IMG/VR virus record: IMGVR_UViG_3300030110_002853
Span: 4,783 to 25,843 of that record
Strand: one strand, 5' to 3'
Source of the DNA: a virus
DNA length: 21,061 bases
Shown: piece after piece, positions 5,843-13,100 of the stretch
How positions within the stretch are numbered: position 1 is the first letter of the stretch
Layout of the letters: each line of letters starts with the position of its first letter
The notes under the pieces: model-generated
Database searches by the model: none
The model's input: only the letters and a program-made list of their open reading frames with translations
Told to the model about the DNA's origin: nothing
Translations under genes and position numbers: made by a program

Positions 5843-6044
5843 AGACATACAACAGGCAGAGGAGCAGTGGGACAACAACCCGAACAATGACTATTACTTT
5901 GCTGAGATATGTGGATTAAGGCGTGCCCTTGAGCATATAATAAGGGCAGAGGCGGGAGAGCTCACAGCCTTAGATAAGTGGGCAGAACAACAACAAGGAA
6001 AGGAACAACATGCAACTACAACTAGGAACAGGGCAGGAAGTTAG
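5799..6044 (+). CDS. small helical hypothetical protein (81 aa)
   Basis: Mostly helical and polar. A conserved-looking core AEICGLRRALEHIIRAEAGE (residues 35-54) is followed by a Gln-rich tail (EQQQGKEQHATTT). AAAAGGAG sits five bases before the first of two adjacent ATGs. It overlaps the preceding gene by 44 bases and the next by 35 bases, unusually long for this operon, so the C-terminal Gln/Thr tail may be a by-product of the overlap. Function unknown. Confidence 0.5.
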   Translation: MMFSVLSKLKYRINKDIQQAEEQWDNNPNNDYYFAEICGLRRALEHIIRAEAGELTALDKWAEQQQGKEQHATTTRNRAGS

Positions 6045-6213
6045 TATTCATAACGTAGAATCCATATCCGTGGAAGAAACCAACGAATACTTTTCTCACA
6101 GCCAAAAGAATAAATATTTTAAAACTATATATATTAAGACAGCATCGGGAGAGACAATAGAGATAACTCTGTTCTCAAGCGATAAGAGTGTCTTAGACTA
6201 TCAAGCACAATGA
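6010..6213 (+). CDS. small beta-rich hypothetical protein (67 aa)
   Basis: Alternating hydrophobic strands (MQLQLGTGQEVSIHNVESI, YFKTIYIKTASGETIEITLFS) suggest a small beta-barrel or sheet domain. No family is recognised. AAGGAAAGG precedes the ATG. It is the last gene before the 108-base gap that holds a nested hairpin, so it probably closes the left gene block. Confidence 0.55.
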   Translation: MQLQLGTGQEVSIHNVESISVEETNEYFSHSQKNKYFKTIYIKTASGETIEITLFSSDKSVLDYQAQ

Positions 6214-6218
6214 TCCGC

Positions 6219-6293
6219 ACGGGGCAGGCTTTAGGCGGTTTTCAACTCCATTTGTACCGCCTTCCCACAACTACACATCTCTGTCTGCCCCGT
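6219..6293 (+). other. nested GC-rich hairpin (candidate structured RNA or origin)
   Basis: Outer stem: ACGGGGCAG (6219-6227) pairs exactly with CTGCCCCGT (6285-6293), nine base pairs. Inner stem: AGGCGGT (6233-6239) pairs with ACCGCCT (6256-6262), seven base pairs, with a 16-base loop. The remaining 22 bases between the inner and outer 3' strands are pyrimidine- and A-rich and unpaired. The element is markedly richer in G+C than its surroundings, has no T-run after it, contains no gene, and lies 29 bases before the start of the recombination operon. A 5' leader regulator, a small RNA, an RNase site or a replication origin are all possible. Confidence 0.5.
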
Positions 6294-6321
6294 ACTATTC
6301 ACATACTAAAGGAATCGAATA

Positions 6322-7050
6322 ATGATAGACATACAAAAAGTATATGAGGACTGGTTGCGTAAAGGCAACGACCTCCATAGAAAGAAAAGGTATCAAGGTA
6401 AAGAAGAATGGTTTCATGCATCGTCTGCGGGGATGTGTATGAGAAAGCATTACTTCCAACATGTAGCAGATGTAGAGCCAACTGAGATAGATGACAATAC
6501 TATGAGGTTGTTTCGACTTGGAGATCTTGTACATGGTGACATACAGGAAGCACTGATGGATTATGCAAGGATTAATGGTTCTCAGATAATGATAGAGCGT
6601 GAGATACGATTGCCTGATGTAAACGTAAGGGGTTTCCTAGATGTTATTATTGTTGAAGATAACGCCCTGTACGATATTAAGACCTGCAATGCTTGGAAGT
6701 GGAAAGGCTTGTTTGGTCGTAACCCAGACCCTAACCCATCTGTTAACTATAATATACAGCTAGGCACATACGGTTGGTGGTTTGAAGAAGAAACTGGGAA
6801 CAAATTAAAGAAGTTGTCGTTACTCTATTATAACAAGGACAATTCAAGGATGAAAGAAAAAGTAATACCGACATCATATATACAGAAAGCAAAAGAGTAT
6901 TGGTACGATGTCAAAAAGATATTTGAAACAGGTAATCCACCCATAGAGTTAGGAGTAGCTCCCGTATATAAATGGGAGTGCAACCCTAAGTATTGCAACT
7001 TCTATCAGATATGCGGAGGTGGATACAAAGAGAAAGGAGTCGACTTATGA
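6322..7050 (+). CDS. Cas4/RecB-like PD-(D/E)XK exonuclease with Fe-S cysteines (242 aa)
   Basis: Probable DNA exonuclease of the Cas4/RecB/AddB nuclease type. In order: SSAGMCMRKHYF with C39, H71 in GDLVHGD, D107 in GFLDVI, D118-I-K120 in YDIKTC, and Q146-x3-Y150 in IQLGTY (the RecB motif). The C-terminus has C220, C225 and C231 (WECNPKYCNFYQIC). One early and three late cysteines are the arrangement that holds a 4Fe-4S cluster in this family. Length is typical. It would trim DNA ends to expose single strands for recombination or replication. AAAGGAA lies before the ATG. It heads the operon and its stop overlaps the next start (ATGA). Confidence 0.85.
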   Translation: MIDIQKVYEDWLRKGNDLHRKKRYQGKEEWFHASSAGMCMRKHYFQHVADVEPTEIDDNTMRLFRLGDLVHGDIQEALMDYARINGSQIMIEREIRLPDVNVRGFLDVIIVEDNALYDIKTCNAWKWKGLFGRNPDPNPSVNYNIQLGTYGWWFEEETGNKLKKLSLLYYNKDNSRMKEKVIPTSYIQKAKEYWYDVKKIFETGNPPIELGVAPVYKWECNPKYCNFYQICGGGYKEKGVDL

Positions 7051-7466
7051 GCGACAAACAACCCGATTGGGATAAGATAACAGAAGGTAAGATACGGCAC
7101 GGTGTTGCTGTGGAAGCCTTTAGTAAGGGCATGGAACTTAATAAGGAGAACGCAAAGCTGATAGAGCAATGGGTTCAATTCATTATACATGGATATGATG
7201 GTATCAATGCCATACTTGAACAAGCACAGAAAGACAATAAATCCCTGTCAGATAGCGAGATAGAGGAAGAGATAATGGAGAAGTTTGACGGTGAGGTGGT
7301 AAAAGAAACTGACGATGAATACATTAAGAAGGAGATAGAAAAGGCTATAAAGACACTGGGACAGAAAGACAAGAACAAGGTTTTGTATCAGTTAAAAGAG
7401 GGAAGGATAACCCTTGATAATCTTCAGGCTTGTCTTGATAAGATAGGAACAATGAAACATTTCTAG
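7047..7466 (+). CDS. hypothetical protein of recombination operon (139 aa)
   Basis: A charged helical protein: DWDKITEGKIRHGVAVEAF near the N-terminus (residues 7-25), an acidic middle (SEIEEEIMEKFDGE) and a basic C-terminal helix (KDKNKVLYQLKEGRITL). The frame opens at 6993, but the ATG at 7047 has AAAGGAG seven bases upstream and overlaps the nuclease stop as ATGA, so it is chosen. Translational coupling to the exonuclease suggests a partner or accessory DNA-binding protein. I recognise no family. Confidence 0.6.
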   Translation: MSDKQPDWDKITEGKIRHGVAVEAFSKGMELNKENAKLIEQWVQFIIHGYDGINAILEQAQKDNKSLSDSEIEEEIMEKFDGEVVKETDDEYIKKEIEKAIKTLGQKDKNKVLYQLKEGRITLDNLQACLDKIGTMKHF

Positions 7467-7469
7467 AAG

Positions 7470-7946
7470 ATGGTAGATATTGGAGATGCATTTTATCCTG
7501 CTGACGACAGTCAGTTCACACGATCTGTGCCAACTGGTAGGTACACGGCAAAGGTCGTAGGTATGGAGATATCTGAAAATGTTAAGTTTGGTCGGTATGT
7601 GGCAGATGTCTTTAAACCAGAATACGAAGTTGATGGAAAGGAACACCCGGAGTATGAGGCATGTGTGGTCAAAGATGATGGTGTGTTTCGATACAAGAAG
7701 GTAGGCGATTGTCAGTATGAACATAGAAAGAACTGGGGTTTTGCTAAGTTTATTTCTATAATGCAACTCCGCAAGGATGAGGGTAAGGGTGGGCAACTAC
7801 CCTACCTTCACCTTGTCGATATCAAAGGTGCGAAAGTATTGATAGATGTTTCTATGAAAACATTTATGAACGACCTTGACTCTGAAATAAGGTATCCGGT
7901 GGCTAGGGCTATCCAACTTATTGAAACCGCTTCAGTGCCTTTCTAA
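7470..7946 (+). CDS. possible DNA-binding protein with SSB-like tip (158 aa)
   Basis: A beta-rich protein of about the size of phage single-strand binding or DUF669-like recombination accessory proteins. It has PTGRYTAKVVGMEIS (residues 21-35), EYEVDG, VFRYKK, NWGFAKFI and a final helix YPVARAIQLIE ending in VPF. A terminal Pro-Phe is how bacterial SSB tails dock partner proteins, though the strongly acidic run before it is missing here. Location between two nuclease genes supports a role in handling single-stranded DNA. This is inference; no sequence family is certain. The start has only a weak ribosome site, three bases after the preceding stop. Confidence 0.5.
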   Translation: MVDIGDAFYPADDSQFTRSVPTGRYTAKVVGMEISENVKFGRYVADVFKPEYEVDGKEHPEYEACVVKDDGVFRYKKVGDCQYEHRKNWGFAKFISIMQLRKDEGKGGQLPYLHLVDIKGAKVLIDVSMKTFMNDLDSEIRYPVARAIQLIETASVPF

Positions 7947-8428
7947 TGGATATACTTACAGAAAAAGGACAGGCATCGCTTCGTTATGAAAGAGAAATGC
8001 TAGACCGCATAAGACATTCTATATGTGCCGAGCATAAAAAAGGTTCTTATATCTTCGAGACGGATAAGGACATGGATGCAAAGGTAGATGGTATGATCGT
8101 GAAAGACGATCAGGTTACAGGAATATTTGAATCAAAGTGTAGGGACATGAGCATGATGGAACTTATAAACTATGGTTCTTGGCTTGTTACATTTGATAAA
8201 ATCATGGATGGCAAGCGTCTTTCAGAAATGTTACGAGTTCCCTATCTCGGATTTTTATACCTTATAAAAGATAAGATAATCATGTACTGGAAGATAACTG
8301 ATAAGTATGGGAACTTTTTATTTGACTTTGACGTTAGAAATACAAGAACACAAAAAACAATTAATGGTGGTAGTATCATAAGAACAAATGCATATCTACC
8401 GTTTAAAAAAGGGAATGAGTTATTATGA
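7946..8428 (+). CDS. PD-(D/E)XK nuclease-like protein (160 aa)
   Basis: Second nuclease of this operon. E17 lies in the first helix (YEREML), D48 in DAKVDGMIV, and E62-S-K64 in GIFESKCRD, a complete D...ExK active site on consecutive strands. The later part (YLGFLYLIKDKIIMYW, FDFDVR) fits the remaining strands of the fold. Likely an endo- or exonuclease or a junction resolvase for phage DNA. The start overlaps the preceding stop as TAATG without a clear ribosome site, so translation probably depends on the upstream gene. The stop overlaps the next start (ATGA). Confidence 0.7.
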   Translation: MDILTEKGQASLRYEREMLDRIRHSICAEHKKGSYIFETDKDMDAKVDGMIVKDDQVTGIFESKCRDMSMMELINYGSWLVTFDKIMDGKRLSEMLRVPYLGFLYLIKDKIIMYWKITDKYGNFLFDFDVRNTRTQKTINGGSIIRTNAYLPFKKGNELL

Positions 8429-8667
8429 GTAAATATATATGCACAGCAAAAATAAAATATACCAGACAGGAGGTTCAGCTTCATATCAACGCTTTGAAGA
8501 TGGCCTTGAATAGCCCTACCCTCTCTAATTATCGTGGTAGGTACGAAGCTTTACTGAAAGATATGAAAAGAATTAATGAGCAAATGCTCGACAAAGAGAA
8601 TGATGCGATGATAAACAGAGATAAAAAAGAACAGACAGTTGAATCATCTGTAATTCAAAATGCGTAA
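8425..8667 (+). CDS. small helical hypothetical protein (80 aa)
   Basis: A short charged protein with a basic N-terminus (KYICTAKIKYTRQEV), then two helices (residues 18-30 and 40-62) and a polar tail. Coupled to the upstream nuclease by a four-base overlap (ATGA) and to the next gene by an eight-base overlap. No known domain; perhaps a small accessory factor of the operon. Confidence 0.55.
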   Translation: MSKYICTAKIKYTRQEVQLHINALKMALNSPTLSNYRGRYEALLKDMKRINEQMLDKENDAMINRDKKEQTVESSVIQNA

Positions 8668-8830
8668 GACGGTAAAGAAAAAGAATGTCAATGGTTACGA
8701 CATGATAAAGTATTTATATGATTGTGACAAATGTGACTATGAGTACTGGAGTGATTCCAAGAGACTGTTTAAACGCTGTCCTAAATGTTTTGTAAAAAAA
8801 GTAAATAGCAAAATGAGGCTTGCAATATGA
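8660..8830 (+). CDS. 56-residue zinc-ribbon protein
   Basis: A short frame fully contained between confirmed neighbours. It has C22-D-K-C25 and C40-P-K-C43, a classic zinc ribbon with 14 residues between the knuckles, within a very basic protein (MRKTVKKK at the start). It overlaps the previous gene by eight bases and ends as ATGA with the next start. Small ribbons of this kind usually bind nucleic acid or a protein partner. Confidence 0.65.
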   Translation: MRKTVKKKNVNGYDMIKYLYDCDKCDYEYWSDSKRLFKRCPKCFVKKVNSKMRLAI

Positions 8831-9162
8831 AAGACCCAAAGAATGTAAAACGTGGAAGAAGAGCACGGCAGAGAGGTGCTGAGTTACAGCGACAGGCTGT
8901 ACGCATGGCAAAGGATGCCGGACTAGATGCATACAACAGAGATAGAGGTGGAGCACAGCACGAACAGGGAGACATAGAAATAGAAGGTCATTACTATGGA
9001 TGTAAAAGACGTACCCGCATTGCACAATGGCTGAAGCCAGAGAAGCAGGAAGAAGGTGTTGTTATAAGGGAGGATAGAGGTAAACCCTACATCGTACTAG
9101 ACTATGAATATTTCGTTAACTTATTATCTATAATGAAGGAGATGGCAGATGAGCGGGAGTAA
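8827..9162 (+). CDS. Holliday-junction-resolvase-like protein with altered active site (111 aa)
   Basis: Resembles small RecU/Hjc-type PD-(D/E)XK resolvases. It has a basic helix RGRRARQRGAELQRQAVRMA with E19, then NRDRGGAQHEQGDIEI with D49, and YYGCKRRTR, where the usual E-C-K is G58-C-K60. The second acidic residue is therefore replaced by Gly; E51 or E53 could substitute, or the protein may bind without cutting. A late strand IVLDYEYFVNLL is typical of the fold. The protein is strongly basic, fitting branched-DNA binding. Start overlaps the previous stop (ATGA); GAGG lies before it. Confidence 0.65.
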   Translation: MKDPKNVKRGRRARQRGAELQRQAVRMAKDAGLDAYNRDRGGAQHEQGDIEIEGHYYGCKRRTRIAQWLKPEKQEEGVVIREDRGKPYIVLDYEYFVNLLSIMKEMADERE

Positions 9163-9367
9163 CAACTCAATAAAGAGAAGAGGACTTATAGCTTTTTATA
9201 AAAAACTTTTGAAACAGAATCGTATTAAGCAATACGGAGCGGCTTGTCAAAGATTAAGACAATTAGAAGAAAGACAATTACAACAAACGAGGTGGTTCGG
9301 AGTCAGATACAAGAGTGAGACAAATGAAAACAACTCTCTAGGTTTGGCGACCAAAGATCTGAACTGA
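9149..9367 (+). CDS. small basic hypothetical protein (72 aa)
   Basis: A basic, Gln- and Arg-rich helical protein (IKRRGLIAFYKKLLKQNRIK; RLRQLEERQLQQTRW) with a polar tail. It has no recognised family, but charge and position suggest nucleic-acid contact. AAGGAG lies seven bases before the ATG, inside the resolvase-like gene, and the two overlap by 14 bases. Confidence 0.55.
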   Translation: MSGSNNSIKRRGLIAFYKKLLKQNRIKQYGAACQRLRQLEERQLQQTRWFGVRYKSETNENNSLGLATKDLN

Positions 9368-9392
9368 ACCATCTCATAAACAGGAGGCATGC

Positions 9393-9605
9393 ATGGCCGA
9401 ATACGAACAAAAAGACAACAGCTTTAAGCTGTGGAAGAACAAGTACAAAAAGGACGGAGATAAGAAACCGGACTACACTGGTAATGGAATGTTTGGAGGG
9501 GAGAAAAAAGACGTTTCTCTCTGGATAAACCAAGACAAAAACGGTGATAAGTACTTGTCTGGTCAAGCAAAAGAACCTTATAAGAAAGAAGACAGCCCTT
9601 TCTAG
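9393..9605 (+). CDS. small protein with SSB-like acidic tip (70 aa)
   Basis: A lysine-rich small protein with a probable beta fold: SFKLWKNKYKKDG, then YTGNGMFGGEKKDVSLWINQ and DKYLSGQAKEPY. It ends KKEDSPF. An acidic-Pro-Phe end is like the bacterial SSB C-terminal tip that recruits other repair proteins, so it may bind single-stranded DNA or compete for SSB partners. The start is strongly supported by AGGAGG five bases upstream. It is the last gene before the terminator, hence the end of the recombination operon. Confidence 0.6.
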   Translation: MAEYEQKDNSFKLWKNKYKKDGDKKPDYTGNGMFGGEKKDVSLWINQDKNGDKYLSGQAKEPYKKEDSPF

Positions 9606-9616
9606 GTTCGATTAGT

Positions 9617-9644
9617 AATAAGGGGGCTACGGCCCCCTTATTTT
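9617..9644 (+). terminator. strong intrinsic terminator
   Basis: AATAAGGGGGC (9617-9627) pairs exactly with GCCCCCTTATT (9632-9642) around a TACG loop. This gives an 11-base-pair stem closed by a cUACGg tetraloop (a very stable type), followed by TTTT on the + strand. It lies 12 bases after the stop at 9605 and ends the + strand operon. The reverse side also has an A/T-rich stem end but no clean T-run. Confidence 0.95.
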
Positions 9645-9727
9645 AATTATAATTATTATGCTATACTTATATCCAAAAACTTTTTTTACGGCGAAATACG
9701 GGATTATAGAGGGGGTTTTTTTAGGCT
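9645..9727 (+). other. AT-rich leader between terminator and last + genes
   Basis: 83 bases without a gene. They contain ATTATAAT (9646-9653), TATACTTATAT, two seven-base T-runs (9681-9687 and 9716-9722) and a GGGGG just before the second. TATAAT-type boxes are present on both strands, so a promoter for the following genes is likely in general terms, but no convincing -35 box is seen. The purine site GAGGGGG is 12 bases from the next ATG, longer than usual. Confidence 0.3.
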
Positions 9728-9967
9728 ATGTTTGAAAAATGTAGTAAAATAGAAAGGTCTTGTGGTTTTTGTACAATTTCTAATTATAATCCTACTATTT
9801 CTAAATATGATGATATTAAAAAAGAATTTTGTGGTGTTGCGGGTGGTTATGACACTCGTGTTTCATCGCTTCCAAACTGTTGGCTTAAAATGACAACTAG
9901 CCAAAGGACTACTTACGTTAAGAATAAAAAAACAGAACTACAACTATTAGAAATAAGGAGTGGATAG
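9728..9967 (+). CDS. Cys-containing small protein, moron-like (79 aa)
   Basis: Unrecognised protein with C5, C12-G-F-C15, C35 and C51, perhaps a small metal-binding fold, and a helical Lys-rich C-terminus. Its coding strand is T-rich, with codons such as TGT, TTT and AAT. The preceding genes are A/G-rich, so this one differs visibly in composition. It also stands alone after a terminator with its own AT-rich leader. These are signs of a moron-type insertion. The ribosome site is weak. Its TAG stop overlaps the next GTG start. Confidence 0.6.
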   Translation: MFEKCSKIERSCGFCTISNYNPTISKYDDIKKEFCGVAGGYDTRVSSLPNCWLKMTTSQRTTYVKNKKTELQLLEIRSG

Positions 9968-10164
9968 TGGATATATTAGATGACTTTCCAAAAGAAGAGA
10001 AGTTTTTGGAAAAAGGTCAAGGTAGGAAACTCATTAAGCTTATGGGAAGGCTAAGTCAGGGGAGCTTAGGGTTAAATGAATATTACAGAGAAATGGCTAA
10101 GTTCTGGAAAGAGAACGGGTTTCCAGAATGGGCTGAAGAGTTTAATGAAAGGGCTAAGGGCTAG
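9967..10164 (+). CDS. small hypothetical protein, GTG start (65 aa)
   Basis: An acidic-to-basic helical protein (DDFPKEEKFLEKG, KLIKLMGRLSQG, YYREMAKFWKENGFPEWAEEF) with several aromatic residues. Not recognised. The GTG start is supported by AAGGAG six bases upstream and by TAGTG overlap with the previous stop. Its own TAG shares the bases CTAG with the stop of the opposite-strand giant gene, and no terminator lies between. Confidence 0.55.
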   Translation: MDILDDFPKEEKFLEKGQGRKLIKLMGRLSQGSLGLNEYYREMAKFWKENGFPEWAEEFNERAKG

Positions 10165-13100
10165 AACTGAAAAAACTCAGAATACATATCCAGTAATTCA
10201 TCGTGCCTTAATAGTCTCTTATATGCTTTATCACCTATTCTTTTTCTCAACTCCGCTAATCGTTGAGAATAAACCAAATCACTTTTACCCGGAGCTATTT
10301 TAGACTTAATAAGCAATCTTTTTCCAATAATTGACTTAGATATACTAGCCGGGTCTTTTCCTGTATCGCTAACAGCATCCACAATATACTTACTTACTGT
10401 AGATGGATCGTCTCCTCCCATGATAGCATCATAAGCCTTATTCATATTTCTTCTAAAGTTTTTAATTTCTTCGTCTGGCTTTGATATGTATGTTCCACCA
10501 TATTTGTTTTCAAACTTCCATCTATAATAGGCACGAATAGCATTATCATCTTTTTTGGTTTCTGGATTACCAAGACCTACACCAACTAAAGTTTGTTTAA
10601 ACACTCGATTGGCAGGAAAGAATCTTTCACCAAACTTTATTGCTCTATCCATAGCTTCATCATAAGTGTATCTTCCTGTTCCCCGTATTGCTTGAGTCAA
10701 TTCTTTTCCCAAAACCCAAGGATAAAAAACATCCATAACACTTTCTTTTCCTCCGGCCGTAGACTGAATGACTTGACCGTACAACCCGGCAAATGTCGTA
10801 TATGCCCAACTTTTTGCAAGAAACTCCAAAGGGTTTTCTTTTACTTCATTCCATTTTATTTCAACATTGTCTCTACCACCATATACAAATGCTAATAAAA
10901 ACTGTGCCGTAGCACCAGAAACAGCTCCTCCAAACAAGTCACTCATTACTGATTGTGTCACATTTACTAGCTTTTTATAGTCTTGTTCAGCGATTGACTC
11001 ATTAATTGCTTTTGAATTTGTTCTAACGATTCTATTAAAAGACCTTATTTTCATTTGAGCGTATGTTTCAAAAGCCGTTACAGCTCTAAAAATTCTTGCT
11101 TGTTCTAATCTAGATTGCTCACCTGCTCTTTGAGCACCGCCAGTTAAAGCGGCCGGGGCTCTTCTAATCAAAGCATCATACAATTCTTGAGGTGCTTTTC
11201 CAGAAACCATTAGTTCTGCATTGGGTCGTGAAAAACCCATTTCCCTTAAAAGAATAACGTCTTTACCTGTTCCTTTTTGATTTTTAAACTTTTGTACTTT
11301 ATTTGAAGCCACAACAGCACTTATTTTCTCTTGAAATTCATTTAAATACCTGTATAAAAATGCACTTCTTTGAGCTTCGTTTAGTTGCTTAACTCTGGAC
11401 TCTACAGGCCTTACTGGATTGGTAGCTAGGTTGGTAACATCAGAAGTAAATGCACCTATAGAGTTTAAAGTAGCCTCTAAAGCTTTTGCTTTTCCAGATG
11501 GCAAACCTAATTTTAAATCGTACACTGCCTTTATCAAACCCGGTGTTCCAGAAAACCTTCTTATGTTACCTAAAAATTCAGGAATATTTGGGACTACGGA
11601 AACAGATAATGAAGTAGCTCTTACAGTATTGTAAGCACCTTTAACAGCTCTCATAGCCTTGCCACTCATAGAACCCGCTTCTAATATAGGAGCCTCAACA
11701 GGTGCACCGCTTAAAGCCCTGACCATTTCGTGAAATTCTATCGTAGTGCCACCCTCGGATTCTATTGCTTTCTTAAATTTATTTACTGTGCTAGTGTTGT
11801 TTATTTCCTGACCAAACGTAGTAGCAACGCCAACCCTAGCGGCTCCTGTTTCAGCTAATCTCTGAGCGTATTCATAGGGTCTGTACTCTACTAAAGGTAT
11901 AATATCTCCACCAACTTCAATAGCATGTGGTATATGTTTCCATTTACGGCTATGTTCTACTTGAGTAGTTCTTGTTGGATTCTCTGTAGACTTTCCAGAA
12001 ATATTATCGGTAAATTCTTTAAAATACTCTCTTACACTAGCCTCAGAGGTTCCTGTCGCTTGAGCAAATTTAGAGACCATTTCTGAAAACTCTTTTGAGC
12101 CTGCACCCTTACCTAATATAGCATAAAACTCATTAGACATAATCCTTGGTGCTATCTCTCTACCTATCACCTTAAAAGGCCTAGGAACGCCATCTTTCCC
12201 CTCTGTGTAAATATTGTTTTGTTCAAATATTCGACCCCTTCCCTCTATTAAATCACGTTGCAATTCAATAAGAGGCTTTTCCCTAGGGCTTGTTTTAATA
12301 GTGCCTTCAATTTTTCCATGCAAGTTTGACTGTAAAATTTTATTACCACCTATATCAACTTCTACAAAATCAGAAAGTTCCCTAACTATTTTACCATCCT
12401 CACCAAATCCTTTACCACTAAGCCCTAACACCTTATCAAGTGTTGGTGCCAGTTCACCCCTAACCTGCTTTTGCTTATCAATGACCTGTCTTCCCAACTC
12501 TGCTGATTGAATAGAAGACTGGGTGCCCACACTAGCAGTACGTTCAACCATATCAGAAAAAACATAATTATAAACCTTAGTAACCAAATTTCTTTTATTA
12601 GTTACTGGTGGATTATTTGTAGATGGGGTAACAAAAGATATACCACTATCTTCTTTGTCTTTTTTACTAATTCTATTCATTGCATTTTTGTACAATTTAT
12701 TTATTTCCCCATCAGTATATTTTTTTGGTCTCTTCTTTCCTGACCCAAACAAACTTTTTAATATTGCGGGGCTAGGTATTCCAAAAAAAGCCATCAATTC
12801 AATGCCTTGACTATCTGCCCTTTCCTGAACGTCTCTTCTTAATTCTTTAGCTTTTTGATTGGAGTCCTCAAGCCTTTGTCTCTGTACCAAAGTAAGGGTT
12901 TCACTTTTTAATGACTGCTCATTTGACCTTATCGTAACGTCTAAATCAGCATATTCTTTTTGCAATAAATACCCTTTTGCTTTTTTCTCAAACGCCTCCT
13001 TTACAGGTAACTCGCCCACTGTTTGTTTTGGCGGTTTAACAACCTCAGCTACAGGAGCTATTTGTTTTGTGGGATTAACAGGAACTTCTACAATAGAATT

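Noticed and set aside
6219-6293. tRNA gene
   Set aside because: The length and outer stem recall a tRNA, but there is no T-arm with TTCG, no standard D-arm, and the inner stem has a 16-base loop.
9190-9230. another copy of the promoter-like element (AACTTTTGAAAC...CGTATTAAG)
   Set aside because: It resembles copy C but lacks GG before AACTT, and it encodes a normal Lys-rich helix in the middle of a gene.
9646-9676. - strand promoter TTGGAT-N19-TATAAT next to the terminator
   Set aside because: The spacing equals the module, but the region is so AT-rich that TATA boxes occur on both strands, and it would transcribe antisense into the operon. Kept only as a note.
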